Source: Lysinibacillus pakistanensis
GTDB taxonomy: Bacteria > Bacillota > Bacilli > Bacillales_A > Planococcaceae
NCBI GenBank assembly: GCA_001312325.1
Contig: BBDJ01000009.1
Span: forward strand, 62,001 to 126,000
Direction: 5' to 3'
DNA length: 64,000 nt
Numbering within the stretch: the stretch's first letter is position 1; the number at the start of each line of letters is the position of its first letter. The position numbers and the translations under genes are program-made. Positions 1 to 8,905 of the stretch are shown in pieces. The notes beneath the pieces are model-generated. The model was not told where the DNA came from. It saw nothing but the letters and a program-made list of their open reading frames with translations, and ran no database searches.

Positions 1-212
1 CCTAATTCGCGCTCCAAAGATTTATATAATGCTGCTACTTGTTCATATGTTACTTCTTCATTTAATGTAAAAATTGGATTAAATGATGCCTTTAAATTTC
101 TTTTTCTAATTTCAGGCGCACCGATAAATATTCCATAGCGATTATAAACTTTAATGACTTGATCTTGATTAGATTCATCTATAGAAAATAAATTTTCAAG
201 TTCTACTTTCAA
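1..212 (-). CDS. Hypothetical protein, C-terminus cut by window edge
   Basis: An open frame runs from a TTG start at 212 to the window edge with no stop, giving about 70 residues beginning MKVELENLFSI and ending near KSLEREL. The start is supported by an AAGGTAGG ribosome binding site about eight bases upstream. The visible part is hydrophilic and mixed alpha/beta in character, with no signal peptide or membrane segment. I do not recognise the family. It lies just outside the left inverted repeat that borders the comQXPA cassette, so it is probably part of the flanking chromosome and not of the cassette. Confidence 0.45.
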   Translation of the reverse strand, partial: MKVELENLFSIDESNQDQVIKVYNRYGIFIGAPEIRKRNLKASFNPIFTLNEEVTYEQVAALYKSLEREL

Positions 213-367
213 AATACACGCCTACCTTTATATAAAGTTTTATGGTGAAGTACGTTGACTAGCTAGTAACTTTAAAAAATCTACAATTTCTACTTTATTC
301 ATAGATAGCAAGGTACCTTTTTTTACTAAATTTTTCGTCTATCATTACTTACTGCAGCAAAATTTAC

Positions 368-514
368 TTAATCACGATTAACTTAAGCGTACCAGTACTT
401 ATACCGCCATTTCAATGTTAGGTTTACGCCAATTTTATGGCGGTCTTTAATCAAAATTTTGGCGTGATTTGGCGTATATATAAAAAAACACCGCCATTTT
501 TTGGCGGTGTTAAA
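368..514. repeat. Left inverted repeat bordering the comQXPA cassette
   Basis: This AT-rich stretch is packed with ACCGCC/GGCGGT and ACGCC/GGCGT motifs. Positions 368-445 align, in inverted orientation, with 4826-4904. Shared blocks in the same order are TTAATC, TTAAGCGTA, CGCCATTTCAATG, GTTTACGCC and ATGGCGGTC, with about one base of length difference over 78 bp. The inner part (to 514) also resembles the inner part of the right copy: GGCGTGAT followed by a GGCGGT hairpin. Several sub-repeats inside one terminal repeat resemble multiple transposase binding sites, but no transposase gene is visible and no target duplication could be assigned. Confidence 0.8.
480..512 (-). terminator. Hairpin terminator downstream of comA
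   Basis: On the minus strand an 8-bp stem (ACACCGCC with GGCGGTGT) closes a short A-rich loop and is followed by seven T residues. It lies about 140 bases past the comA stop and inside the left inverted repeat. It probably ends the comQXPA transcript while also being part of the repeat. Confidence 0.6.
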
Positions 515-649
515 AGAAAAATACAGGCATTTAGTATTATTAATAAGGAAATTTTACCTAAGTTAATATATGGGATTTTAAAACTACCTAATGTCTCCCT
601 TTTTATTGAAATATATACCAGTTCCATTTTATTATAACACATAGTTGCA

Positions 650-1274
650 CTAGAGTAAATTCATTCTTTCAGCAAGATTTACAGCCTCCGTACGCGAGTC
701 AACATTTAGCAAAGAAAACAACTGTGTTAAATATCTTTCTGTTGTTCGCTGAGGAATATTTAGCTCAATTGCTATCGCCTTATTCGTATGTCCCTCGGCA
801 ATTAATCTTAAAATTTTCTTTTCTTTTTCATTTAAATGAATATCAAGCTTAGCATCTTGCAATTTAAATCTATTATCGAGAAAGTCTAAGAAATTTTGAG
901 GTAAAACAATTTCTCCATTAGCAATAGCGCGTACAGTCCGTAATATTTGTTCCTTGGAAGCTGTTTTCGCCAAAATTCCTTCTATTTTTCTTTCTAAGAT
1001 AAGCGGATAATAATCTGTAATATCATCACCTGTATAAAGAATAATTGAAGCTTTTGACTGAATAGCTTTAATGTTACGGGCTAAATTTATACCATTCTCT
1101 AATGGCATATTTATATCTATCAAATAAATATCATAGGGGTTATTTCTAATTCTCTGGATAACATTTGTTGCATCGCATTCTGTATCAACGATAATGTCTT
1201 CGTTTTCTTGAAATAAATTTTTTTGTTCCCTCTAACACAATAGGGTGATCATCCACTATGAGCATCGTAATCAA
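650..1274 (-). CDS. comA: ComA-like response regulator of the comQXPA quorum-sensing system
   Basis: This is a NarL/LuxR-type response regulator of about 207 residues once a single frameshift is repaired in the run at about 1218-1224. The receiver domain begins with an LIVDDHP motif and an EGTK segment close to Bacillus ComA. The predicted phospho-acceptor is Asp53 in LIDINMP, followed by a YTG motif. The C-terminal LuxR helix-turn-helix includes EGHTNKAIA and ends LNVDSRTEAV, again as in ComA. The TTG at 1274 is preferred because AAGGAAG lies six bases upstream; an ATG at 1265 is the alternative. It overlaps the end of comP by 26 bases, so the two are translationally linked. It should be phosphorylated by ComP and activate cell-density genes. 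Confidence 0.9.
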
Positions 1275-3561
1275 GTGTGTCACTTCCTTCTTTTACTGTA
1301 ATTCTAATCGACATCCCTTCATTAATTTGCGAATCAATATAAAATTGCCCGTTAAAGGCTTTTACACGCTCCTGCATACCACGAATCCCCATTGATTCTG
1401 CAATAATAATATCATCAACATTGCAGCCAACACCATCATCTTTGTAAAAAAATTTCAAATCCATCATCAGTCTCTTGAAGATGTATTTCAACCGTTCTAG
1501 CGTAGGAATGTTTTAAAGCATTATTGAGCAATTCCTGAAAGAGTCGATAGATCATTAAGTTCATACGTTCATCCTCTAGGTAAAGGCGATCTATCGTATA
1601 AAGTAACATAAAATTAGCTCTCTCTGTTACTTTTCGAATCAGCTTCTCTAAAGCTGCATTTAATCCTAACGTATCAAGTAATGGAGGCTTCAAATTTTCA
1701 CAATAGGTTCTTAAATCATGTAAGGAAGCAACCATCTGCTTATGAATATTTGCAAGTTTTTTCTTGAATTTCCGCCGTGTTCTTTGCATTGACAAGAGCA
1801 TCAACCTCTCGAGCAATATGCAGCTGCTCTTGCAAATTGGTATCATGTAATTCCTGTGCCAATTGATATTTTTCTTCTTCAAAGCGTAGCCAAAGTAGTT
1901 TGTTTAACCAAGGTAAATGACTATCGTCTGCTTGCTTCATATGCTTTAATTCTTCTAACAGTTCTTCCACCATCTTTGTATTTTCAATAAAATTATTAAC
2001 ATAAAGCAGGAGCAATTCTAGCCATAAAAGCTCTTCTTCTTTTAAATGAATCGAATTATTATGCCCCAACACTAAGGCTCTTTTACAATGAGCATCTTGA
2101 TGGAGAAAGGCTATGTAGACTTTGTCAATTTTTCGGATCTCTCCCAATTTTAAATCCTCTATAACTATAGGATTAAACGAAAGCCTTTTTCCCTCAGCCG
2201 TTGAAGTAAATTGATGGATACCATAGTCATAAGTTAGTACAAATACATCCTCTAGCTCAAGATGCAGCGAAACCTCTTGCGCAAATTTCTTTAATAGTTC
2301 ATCTATTTTAATAGTTTTACCAATTCGATCTACCGCAGTATATAGCTGATGTATGTAATCACCTTTTGTTGAAAATAGGATTTTTCGTTTTCGATAATCA
2401 ACCTTTTCTTTTATGTAAAAAAGTACAACTAAAGATACAAAGGTAAAGAATGAAACACCTGATACGACAGCCATCGTTAAGTATTTACCTGCAATCCAAT
2501 ATAAGCCAACTGTAAACCACACAGTAAACAATAATGAAAAAAATCACATAATAACGGAGTCTTGTAATATGATATTCAATATCAAATAATCGTTCAGCTA
2601 GCTGTGTAAAAATAAAACTAAAAGGAATTAATAATAAAAATAGAGCACTAATTTCAGCTGAAAGAATGTATCGATGAAATAAGATGTTAGGGAATGCATA
2701 TAGAAATAGGAATGGCAGAAAAGGAATCATAATACTATTCAGCAACATCTTCAACTGAGGCGATTTATATTTGAAATAGCTTAGCAATAATATACTAAGT
2801 ATGATAATTAGGAAAATGAAGAAAATAGCTAATACAACATTAGAAAGTAAATTATGAGAAGATGGATATATAATGCCAATACAGCCCAAAATCATGGCTA
2901 TCACGGGTAGTGAATAAAATAATTTAATATTGTTAGAAAGCAACCAGTTCGTTTTTAAAAATGTATAATAATTCCTTAAAAAGTGTAGTAATAACACTAG
3001 GCATAACAACATGCTTCCACGGTTAATGATAATCCCAGCAGAATTCAATCTTCCCGAAGCTCCACTACTAACGTATGCTATAGAAACTGTGAGCATAAAA
3101 AGAATAAGTAGATTTATAAGTTTTGTATTTTTTTGTTTAAAATAAAGGTAAGTAGTGATAATTAAAGTTATAAAATAATAACAAGCAGGCATCACCAATA
3201 GATAGTAAAATTGCTGAGGGATATCAAAATGATGTATCCTTACATTTACTTTCTCCCCATTCTGTTTAATGATCGTTAAATCATGCGCAGATAATATTGT
3301 AGATAAATATTTAACATTTTCCAAATCTTCAATCGGTGTATCATTAACATTTACTACAATATCACCTGTAGATATATTTTGATCCATTGCCCATTCTTTG
3401 TAATAGAAATCAGTGATTACCCATTGTCCATCCTCTTCCTTAAGCCCTATATTCAAAAAAAGGCCCGCTATAATTCACATATAGCAAAAAAAAGACCAAT
3501 TGCTAAATAGAGACTTATAGCGCGCCAAAAAAATCCTACCTGATAATAATTTTAGTTCCAA
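1249..3561 (-). CDS. comP: ComP-like membrane sensor histidine kinase
   Basis: This is the receptor kinase for the ComX pheromone. Order of parts: an N-terminal transmembrane helix, an extracellular PDZ-like segment (GDIVVNVNDTPI), a block of hydrophobic helices ending in an EYHITRLRYY motif, a cytoplasmic linker, a HisKA_3 box (AQELHD, the phosphorylated His) and an HATPase domain (NNALKHS, DDGVG, GIRGMQERV). The layout and many segments match Bacillus subtilis ComP. The frame is broken at about six sites, mostly in A/T runs (near 3530, 3490, 3458, 2540, 1760 and 1449), each repairable by one base. The start at TTG 3561 overlaps the last codons of comX and has an AGAGGG site six bases upstream. 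After repair the N-terminus reads MELKLLSGRIF before the first helix. Confidence 0.9.
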
Positions 3562-3710
3562 ATTCCGCCCTCTAAATCAATTTCATTATTAAATGCATCT
3601 ATAATTGCTTTTTGTTCCACAGCTGAAATTCCAATCAATGAGGCTTTTTGTTCCTTTAATAGTGTAACTAGGGCTGGGTTTTGTTCTAGATACTGAATTA
3701 CGTTCATCAT
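3552..3710 (-). CDS. comX: ComX pre-pheromone peptide
   Basis: This small gene encodes 52 residues (MMNVIQYLEQNPALV... ending in GGIWN). Bacillus ComX has the same layout: an N-terminal leader, a KEQKASLIGI segment matching the conserved leader of ComX precursors, and a C-terminal tail with one tryptophan. Trp51 is the expected site of isoprenylation by ComQ, and the mature pheromone would be cut from the tail. It lies between comQ and comP as in all known comQXPA loci, 13 bases after comQ, with GAGGAG just upstream of the start. A second ATG at 3707 would give 51 residues. No homopolymer break is present, so the reading frame is secure. Confidence 0.92.
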   Translation of the reverse strand: MMNVIQYLEQNPALVTLLKEQKASLIGISAVEQKAIIDAFNNEIDLEGGIWN

Positions 3711-3722
3711 AATAATCTCTCC

Positions 3723-4627
3723 TCATTTCATTAGTTTTTTTAGGTAATCTTTACCTACTTCTTTTATAGCTACATTTTCAAGATAGCTCAATGCTTTAAA
3801 CTTATAGACATTTTTAATGGTAATGGCATAACGTATTGCACCACCATTTGTCAACTCGTTTTCCGTAGCATTATTATCCAAAAATGCAACTATATCATCA
3901 TTATAATAGTTTTTTTACAGATTTTGAAACATCATTTTTTTGTGATAAAAGATAAATAATAGGCAAGGAGTATCTTTTATTTAGCAAATCATTTTTCGGG
4001 CCCCAAGTTTTTAAACCCTGAATATCATTTTTAATTTGTTGAATAATGCCTATGTATTTACTATATTCCTTCACCTGAGAAGAGATTTCACCTTTCGCAA
4101 GCACTTCCCCAATTAGGCAACTTAGAGCTGTTAATGAACCTGATTTTTGTTCAATCATTTGTATATAGGACTGCTCATCTCTACAGTTATTGAGTAAATC
4201 AAGCTGCTGTCCGTTAATGCTGCCTAATGCGTACTCCTCAAGAATTTGAATAGCCTTATTTTTGTGTTCAAATGAGGTTTCACGTATTATTTTAGAAGCC
4301 ATTACTAGCATAGCCAATGCAACATTTAATGATAACTCAGGTGTTTTACTCCAGCTATAGTCTGAATCCTTATCTTGCAAATCATCTATAATATCAAATG
4401 ACAAAATAAGAAGCTCAATAGCCGCGGCGACTTTATAAATATCCTTATCTAAACGCTCTGTAAATGCCTCGTAATGTAAAATACAGAGTCTCCCAAATGA
4501 ATAGCCTACCGTTCTTTTTTTCCTCTTTAAAGCTTTTTAGCATCGATTTTAAATCATAGCCTAACATAGTCTCGTTTTCCAAAATAATGTCCAATGATTC
4601 ATTAATATGTTCATCAAGACCCTTCAA
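3723..4627 (-). CDS. comQ: ComQ-like isoprenyl transferase for ComX
   Basis: This is a polyprenyl-synthase-fold protein of about 300 residues that should process ComX and attach a farnesyl or geranyl group to its tryptophan. After repair it shows the ComQ hallmarks: KVAAAIELLILSFDIIDDLQD with the metal-binding DDxxD at about residues 81-85, then SINGQQLDLLNN and QKSGSLTALSCLIGE, all typical of ComQ. Two frameshifts interrupt it, both in seven-base A/T runs (4515-4521 and 3910-3916). The TTG start at 4627 has GGGGGAAGGG just upstream. It is the first gene of comQ-comX-comP-comA. A TATAAT-like -10 lies about 45 bases before the start, without a convincing -35 element. Confidence 0.88.
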
Positions 4628-4738
4628 TAGTCCCTTCCCCCTTTAAATATATTAATAAATATTATACATTTTAATGGGAAATAATACTACATACTTTTAT
4701 TTTTTAGGGAATATTTACCATATTTTATTTAAACGTAA

Positions 4739-4904
4739 TTACCGCCAAAAATTGGCGGTATTCATAGACATCACGCCATTTTTTTTGTTAAGAATTAGTA
4801 AAAAAAGTGGCGGTGTTATATAACCGACCGCCATTTTTTTGGCGTAAACTCACCATTGAAATGGCGTCCTTACTGATGTTACGCTTAAATAAAGCTACGA
4901 TTAA
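4739..4904. repeat. Right inverted repeat bordering the comQXPA cassette
   Basis: This is the counterpart of the repeat at 368-514, in opposite orientation. It contains an ACCGCC-GGCGGT palindrome at 4741-4759, a second hairpin half at about 4808-4832, and the conserved outer part 4826-4904. The best-preserved shared blocks are CGCCATTTCAATG, GTTTACGCC and ATGGCGGTC, with TTAAGCGTA and TTAATC at the outer edge. The distance between the outer edges of the two repeats is about 4.5 kb and holds only comQXPA. The remaining upstream DNA (4628-4738) is AT-rich leader of comQ. Confidence 0.8.
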
Positions 4905-4987
4905 GCATTTGGGCATAAGGTATGTAATTTTAAATAAAGGAAGAATTTAAATCTATTAAGGATTCTCCGAAACTGGGAGTGATTGAA

Positions 4988-5645
4988 ATGAAAAATGGAG
5001 TAAATGAAAATGTTTTAATCCTTACGGGTACATTTTCTTGTGCAATTTCTGTCTCAGAAGAAGAAATTATCATCAAAAAAACCTTCACATGAACAACAAA
5101 GCATTGAGCAGATTATGATTAAAGCCGAGCAACAAGCTTATTTGGAAACCTTGGCAGAATATAAAAATAACACTACATTATCGAATTTTATTAGTGAGAT
5201 ACCTGGATTTGAGGATACTTTTCAACAGAGGTTAGACATGTTTATTGAACCTTACGGAATTATAAGAGTTTTTGAAGAAGGCTGGTCTGTATCACCTTTA
5301 GTCGTTCCATTTACCTCTGGGCTAAATATAAATGCACCAATCCTATATACAACTACACATTGCACCATTATTAATGCAAGAGGTTCATCTATGACTAATA
5401 ATGATTCTAATACTTCAGTTATTAGAAAAGAGGAGAATTTAATTGGTTCCTCCATTAATCATAGTAATACCGATTTGGCAATCGATATCTCCTCATCTGG
5501 TAATTTATCGACGATGAAGGAAACGAATTGGACACAATATCAACCTACCGCCAATTTAGCGGGTGTTTCAATTAATGATAGTGGTATTTCTTTTAATATT
5601 ACAAAGGCCTTTAATACATGGAATAGAACATCAATTAAACATTAA
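4988..5645 (+). CDS. Hypothetical protein beside the comQXPA cassette
   Basis: An open frame starts at ATG 4988 with GGGAG eight bases upstream and reads MKNGVNENVLILTG. It breaks in an A run near 5077-5083, then continues in the next frame (KKPSHEQQSIEQ) to a stop at 5645, about 218 residues in all. The C-terminal half is rich in Asn, Ser and Thr (for example SSMTNNDSNTS) and contains an NTWNRTS tail. No signal peptide, membrane helix or catalytic motif is obvious, and I do not recognise the family. It is the only plus-strand gene between the cassette and the iron operon, and it lies outside the inverted repeat. Confidence 0.55.
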
Positions 5646-5756
5646 CTTAATTTTGATGCTAGAATGAACGATCCATTAATAATCCGCAAATCCTTCGCTC
5701 ACTTATCAGTCTTTTGGAAGGTTTCTAATTGCCTTCCTTCTCCTCTTTTACATCAA

Positions 5757-5790
5757 AAAAAAGGTGCCTCAAATTGAGACACCTTAACTT
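5757..5790 (-). terminator. Rho-independent terminator after the iron-uptake operon
   Basis: An imperfect stem (AAGGTGTCTC with GAGGCACCTT) closes a short ATTT loop, followed on the minus strand by a run of T residues. It lies directly after the hmoA stop. It may also work for the plus-strand gene ending at 5645. Confidence 0.7.
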
Positions 5791-5792
5791 TA

Positions 5793-6108
5793 TTATCCTT
5801 TTACATAGTAAACTTCTTGTCCGCTTTCAATAACGTGTTCAGGCTTCGGCTTGCCTGCGCTTGCCTTGTGACCTGCAATATGCTCGGGACTCTTCTCCCA
5901 ATTTTTCCATGCTTCCTCTGATTCCCAACGAACCATGATTAGCACTTCCTCATCACCACGGCGCACTTTTTTTAACAAGTACCTGCTTATCAACAAAGCC
6001 AGGTTGCTGCTCAAGAAGCGATGGCCCGTCTGGCTTAGCACCAAAACGTTCCACAACCTTATCCGAATTTCCTTCCGTCACTACGATACGTTTAATTTGT
6101 ACAAACAT
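5793..6108 (-). CDS. hmoA: Heme-degrading monooxygenase of the HmoA/IsdG family
   Basis: This small cytoplasmic ABM-fold enzyme of about 104 residues is predicted to cleave heme and free iron. The repaired sequence starts MFVQIKRIVVTEGN and contains RWESEEAWKNWEKS followed by HIAGHK, which match Bacillus HmoA and include the conserved heme-binding histidine region and structural tryptophans. One frameshift lies in an A run at about 5967-5973. The ATG at 6108 comes one base after the yclQ stop, so it is probably the last gene of the same iron-regulated transcript. That context fits iron recovery from heme alongside siderophore uptake. Confidence 0.85.
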
Positions 6109-6109
6109 A

Positions 6110-7119
6110 TTAATTAAACGCCTTTAAGACATCTTCAACTTTTTGTGTTTCAGAAGTTAATCCACCACCTGATAAATACCATACTTGAGGATCAAGGTAG
6201 AAGATTTTGCTATTTTTCGCTGCATTAGTAGCACTAACGATTTCGTTTTCAATTGCAGCTTTTGTACCTGACTCACCTTCTGGGTTTACTGCAGCGTCAC
6301 GGTCAACTACAAATAAAATATCTGGGTTTGTATCACGAATATATTCAAAGCTTACATTGTCACCATGAGTATCAACTTTAATGTTTTCATCAGCAGCTTT
6401 TACACCAAATACATCATGAATCACACCAAAGCGTGAACCAGGACCATATGCAGATAATGAGCCTTCAGAGCCTAAAACAATTAAAGCTTTCTCTTCTGAT
6501 GTAGTAGTTTTCGCTTTTAATTCTTCTACTTTAGCTTGATATGCAGCAAATGCATCAGCAGCTTCTTTTTCCTTACCAAAGATTTTACCAGCTAATTCAG
6601 TATTCGTTTTGAATGATTCTACAAAATTAGCGTTATCAACACCAACAAATACTGTAGGCGCGATTTTAGAAAGTTCCTCGTAAGCTGAAGCTTGACGACC
6701 AGAAATGAAAATAATATCAGGAGCCATTGAAGAAATCGCTTCGAAATCAGGCTCTTTTAATGAACCAACATTTACATAAGTTGTATCAGTATATTTGCTT
6801 AAATAGCTAGGAACAGATTGTTGAGGAATACCTGCAACTTCTACTCCTAAAGCATCTAAAGTATCAAGGAAACCGTAATCAAATACTACAATGTTTTTTT
6901 TGGTTGTTCCTTAAGTGTTACTTCTTTAAATGTGCTTTCTCCGCTTGTGCTACCTGGGATTGTGATTGGATATGCTGAGGCTTCTTCTTTTTGTTCTTCA
7001 GCTGGTTTATCAGTTGTTGTACCTTTATCATCTTCTTTATCTTCTTCCTTAGAACTACAAGCAGCTAATACTAATAGCATCATTGCCATTAATATAGTAA
7101 GTAATTTCCAATTCTTCAT
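6110..7119 (-). CDS. yclQ: Siderophore-binding lipoprotein, YclQ-like
   Basis: This is the extracellular binding lipoprotein of an iron-siderophore ABC importer. It has a lipobox signal peptide (LLVLAACSS) and an acidic linker rich in Glu and Asp. The PBP2-type domain contains VGSLKEPDF, ISGRQASAYEEL, GPGSRFGVIHDVFGV and DPQVWYLSGGG. These segments closely follow Bacillus YclQ, which binds petrobactin. One frameshift occurs in the T run near 6895-6901. An AAGGAGC site precedes the ATG at 7119. A 70-bp gap with a small GATGG/CCATC hairpin separates it from yclP and may allow separate control of binding-protein level. Confidence 0.88.
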
Positions 7120-7189
7120 TGTAAAATTGCTCCTTTAAAATTAAAATTTATAGTTTGATGATGGTTGAACCATCTATTACCTATTACTA

Positions 7190-7954
7190 CTAAGAGTTAA
7201 AATACACACAAATACGACAGCCATTCTGTTCTTGAACTGGGATATCCATATCATAGATTTCCTTCAATGCATCCGAGTTAATGATGTCATTTGTTGGTCC
7301 GTCTTTTACAACACGCCCATTTTTTTAAGGCTACGATATGATCGGAATATACGGATGCAAAGTTAATATCATGCAATACAATAACAACCGTTTTACCTAG
7401 CTCATCAACTAGCTTTCTTAAAATTTTCATGATTTGCACAGAGTGCTTCATATCTAAATTGTTAAGTGGTTCATCAAGCAGGATATAGTCTGTATCCTGA
7501 GCTATAACCATAGCAATAAAAGCCCGCTGACGTTGACCACCTGATAATTCATCCAAATAATTGTGCTGCATATCTTCTAAATTCATATATTGAATAGCTT
7601 CATCTACCTTCAGCTCATCTTCTGGCTTTAAATTTCCTTTTGAATAAGGGAAACGGCCAAATGACACAAGCTCACGAATAGTTAGACGTACATTCATATA
7701 GTTTGATTGCTTCAAAATAGAAACACGCTTTGCAAAGTCATCTGATTTCCAACGACGTACATCTGATTTATCGAGTAATACTTCTCCAGTATCTGCATTT
7801 AGTAAACGGCTTACCATTGAAAGTAATGTTGATTTACCTGCACCATTTGGTCCAATAAATGACGTAATTTTCCCTGGGGCAACGTCTACACTGACATCTT
7901 GAATGACCGGTTTTTTTACCAAAAAAACTTGGAGAGTTCCTTTACTTGGATCAT
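7190..7954 (-). CDS. yclP: Siderophore ABC transporter ATP-binding protein, YclP-like
   Basis: This cytoplasmic ATPase energises siderophore import; about 254 residues after repair. It contains Walker A (GPNGAGKST), the ABC signature (LSGGQRQRA), Walker B (YILLDEP) and the H-loop (VLHDINFA). Frameshifts occur near the N-terminus (T run at about 7914-7920, between KFF and GKKP) and near the C-terminus (A run at about 7320-7326). The repaired tail ends RICVYFNS. The ATG at 7954 overlaps the TGA of yclO by four bases, indicating translational coupling within the operon. Confidence 0.88.
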
Positions 7955-8905
7955 CCTGCTGACCTACTTTCCTTCAATAATAAGTAGATGAAGTACACGC
8001 CACCTACAAAGTTAATAATAACGCTAAGTGTTGTATCAAAGTTGAAAATTCGTTCAACCATCCACTGACCACCTACCAAAGCAACAATACTCATCACACA
8101 AGAACCTGCTATTAACACAGAGTGCTTGTACGTTTTGAAAAATTGATAAGATAAATTCGCTACGATTAAACCAAAGAATGTAATGGGTCCAACAAGAGCA
8201 GTAGATACTGCAATTAATACCGAGGACAGTATAAGCATGCGTTGCACAAGCTTATCGTATGGCACTCCTAAGTTTATAGCTGTATCACGACCAAGAGACA
8301 TTACGTCTAATTGGCTCATATGTCGCCACCCATAGATAAAGGCAACGATAATTGCAATAGCTGCAAGCCACACTAAATCCGAATTCACATTATTGAAGCT
8401 TGCAAACATTTTACTTTGTAAGCTTAAAAATTCATTCGGATCAATTAAAACCTGGAAGAACGTTGTCACACTTCCTAAAAAAAGTTCCTACTATCATACC
8501 GACAAGCAGCAAGAAGTAAATTGGACGCTTTCCCTCTTTGAACAATACACGATAGAAAAGTAATGCAAAGACAACCATTGCTGAAACAGCAAGTAAGAAA
8601 TTGTATTGAGCGCTAATCACAAATATCGACATTGAACCAAAGAAATAATAAATAAATGTTTGAACCATCATATATAACGCATCGAGTCCCATTACACTTG
8701 GCGTTAAAATACGATTATGTGTAATTGTTTGAAAAACCACAGTAGAATATGCAATAGCTATTCCTGTTAACGACATCGCTACGACTTTAATGAGGCGGCG
8801 AGGGAACGCATAATGATAGTTTCCATTTAGTTCATAAAATACATACAGTAAGATAGAAGCTACTGCAAGACCAATTAAAATCAACATCTTTGTATGGTTA
8901 CGCAT
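7951..8905 (-). CDS. yclO: Siderophore ABC transporter permease, YclO-like
   Basis: This is one of two FecCD-family membrane subunits of the importer. It is about 318 residues and very hydrophobic, with FecCD-type segments such as RILTPSVMGLDALYM and GPITFFGLIVANLSYQ, plus a GRDTAINLGV coupling loop. One frameshift lies in an A run at about 8478-8484 (joining VGTFF to VTTFFQ). It overlaps the upstream yclN gene by eight bases and the downstream yclP gene by four. Confidence 0.87.

Noticed and set aside
240..302. Minus-strand 20-residue open frame starting MNKVEIVDFLKLL
   Set aside because: It has only a weak, distant ribosome binding site and no recognisable product; it could be a broken N-terminus of the edge gene but cannot be supported.
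437..642. Two overlapping small open frames on opposite strands in the left inverted repeat
   Set aside because: They run across palindromes and have no coding signals; they are by-products of the repeat.
650..4627. Considered calling comP and comQ pseudogenes
   Set aside because: Each break is a one-base homopolymer change like those in housekeeping genes nearby, and all key residues survive after repair.
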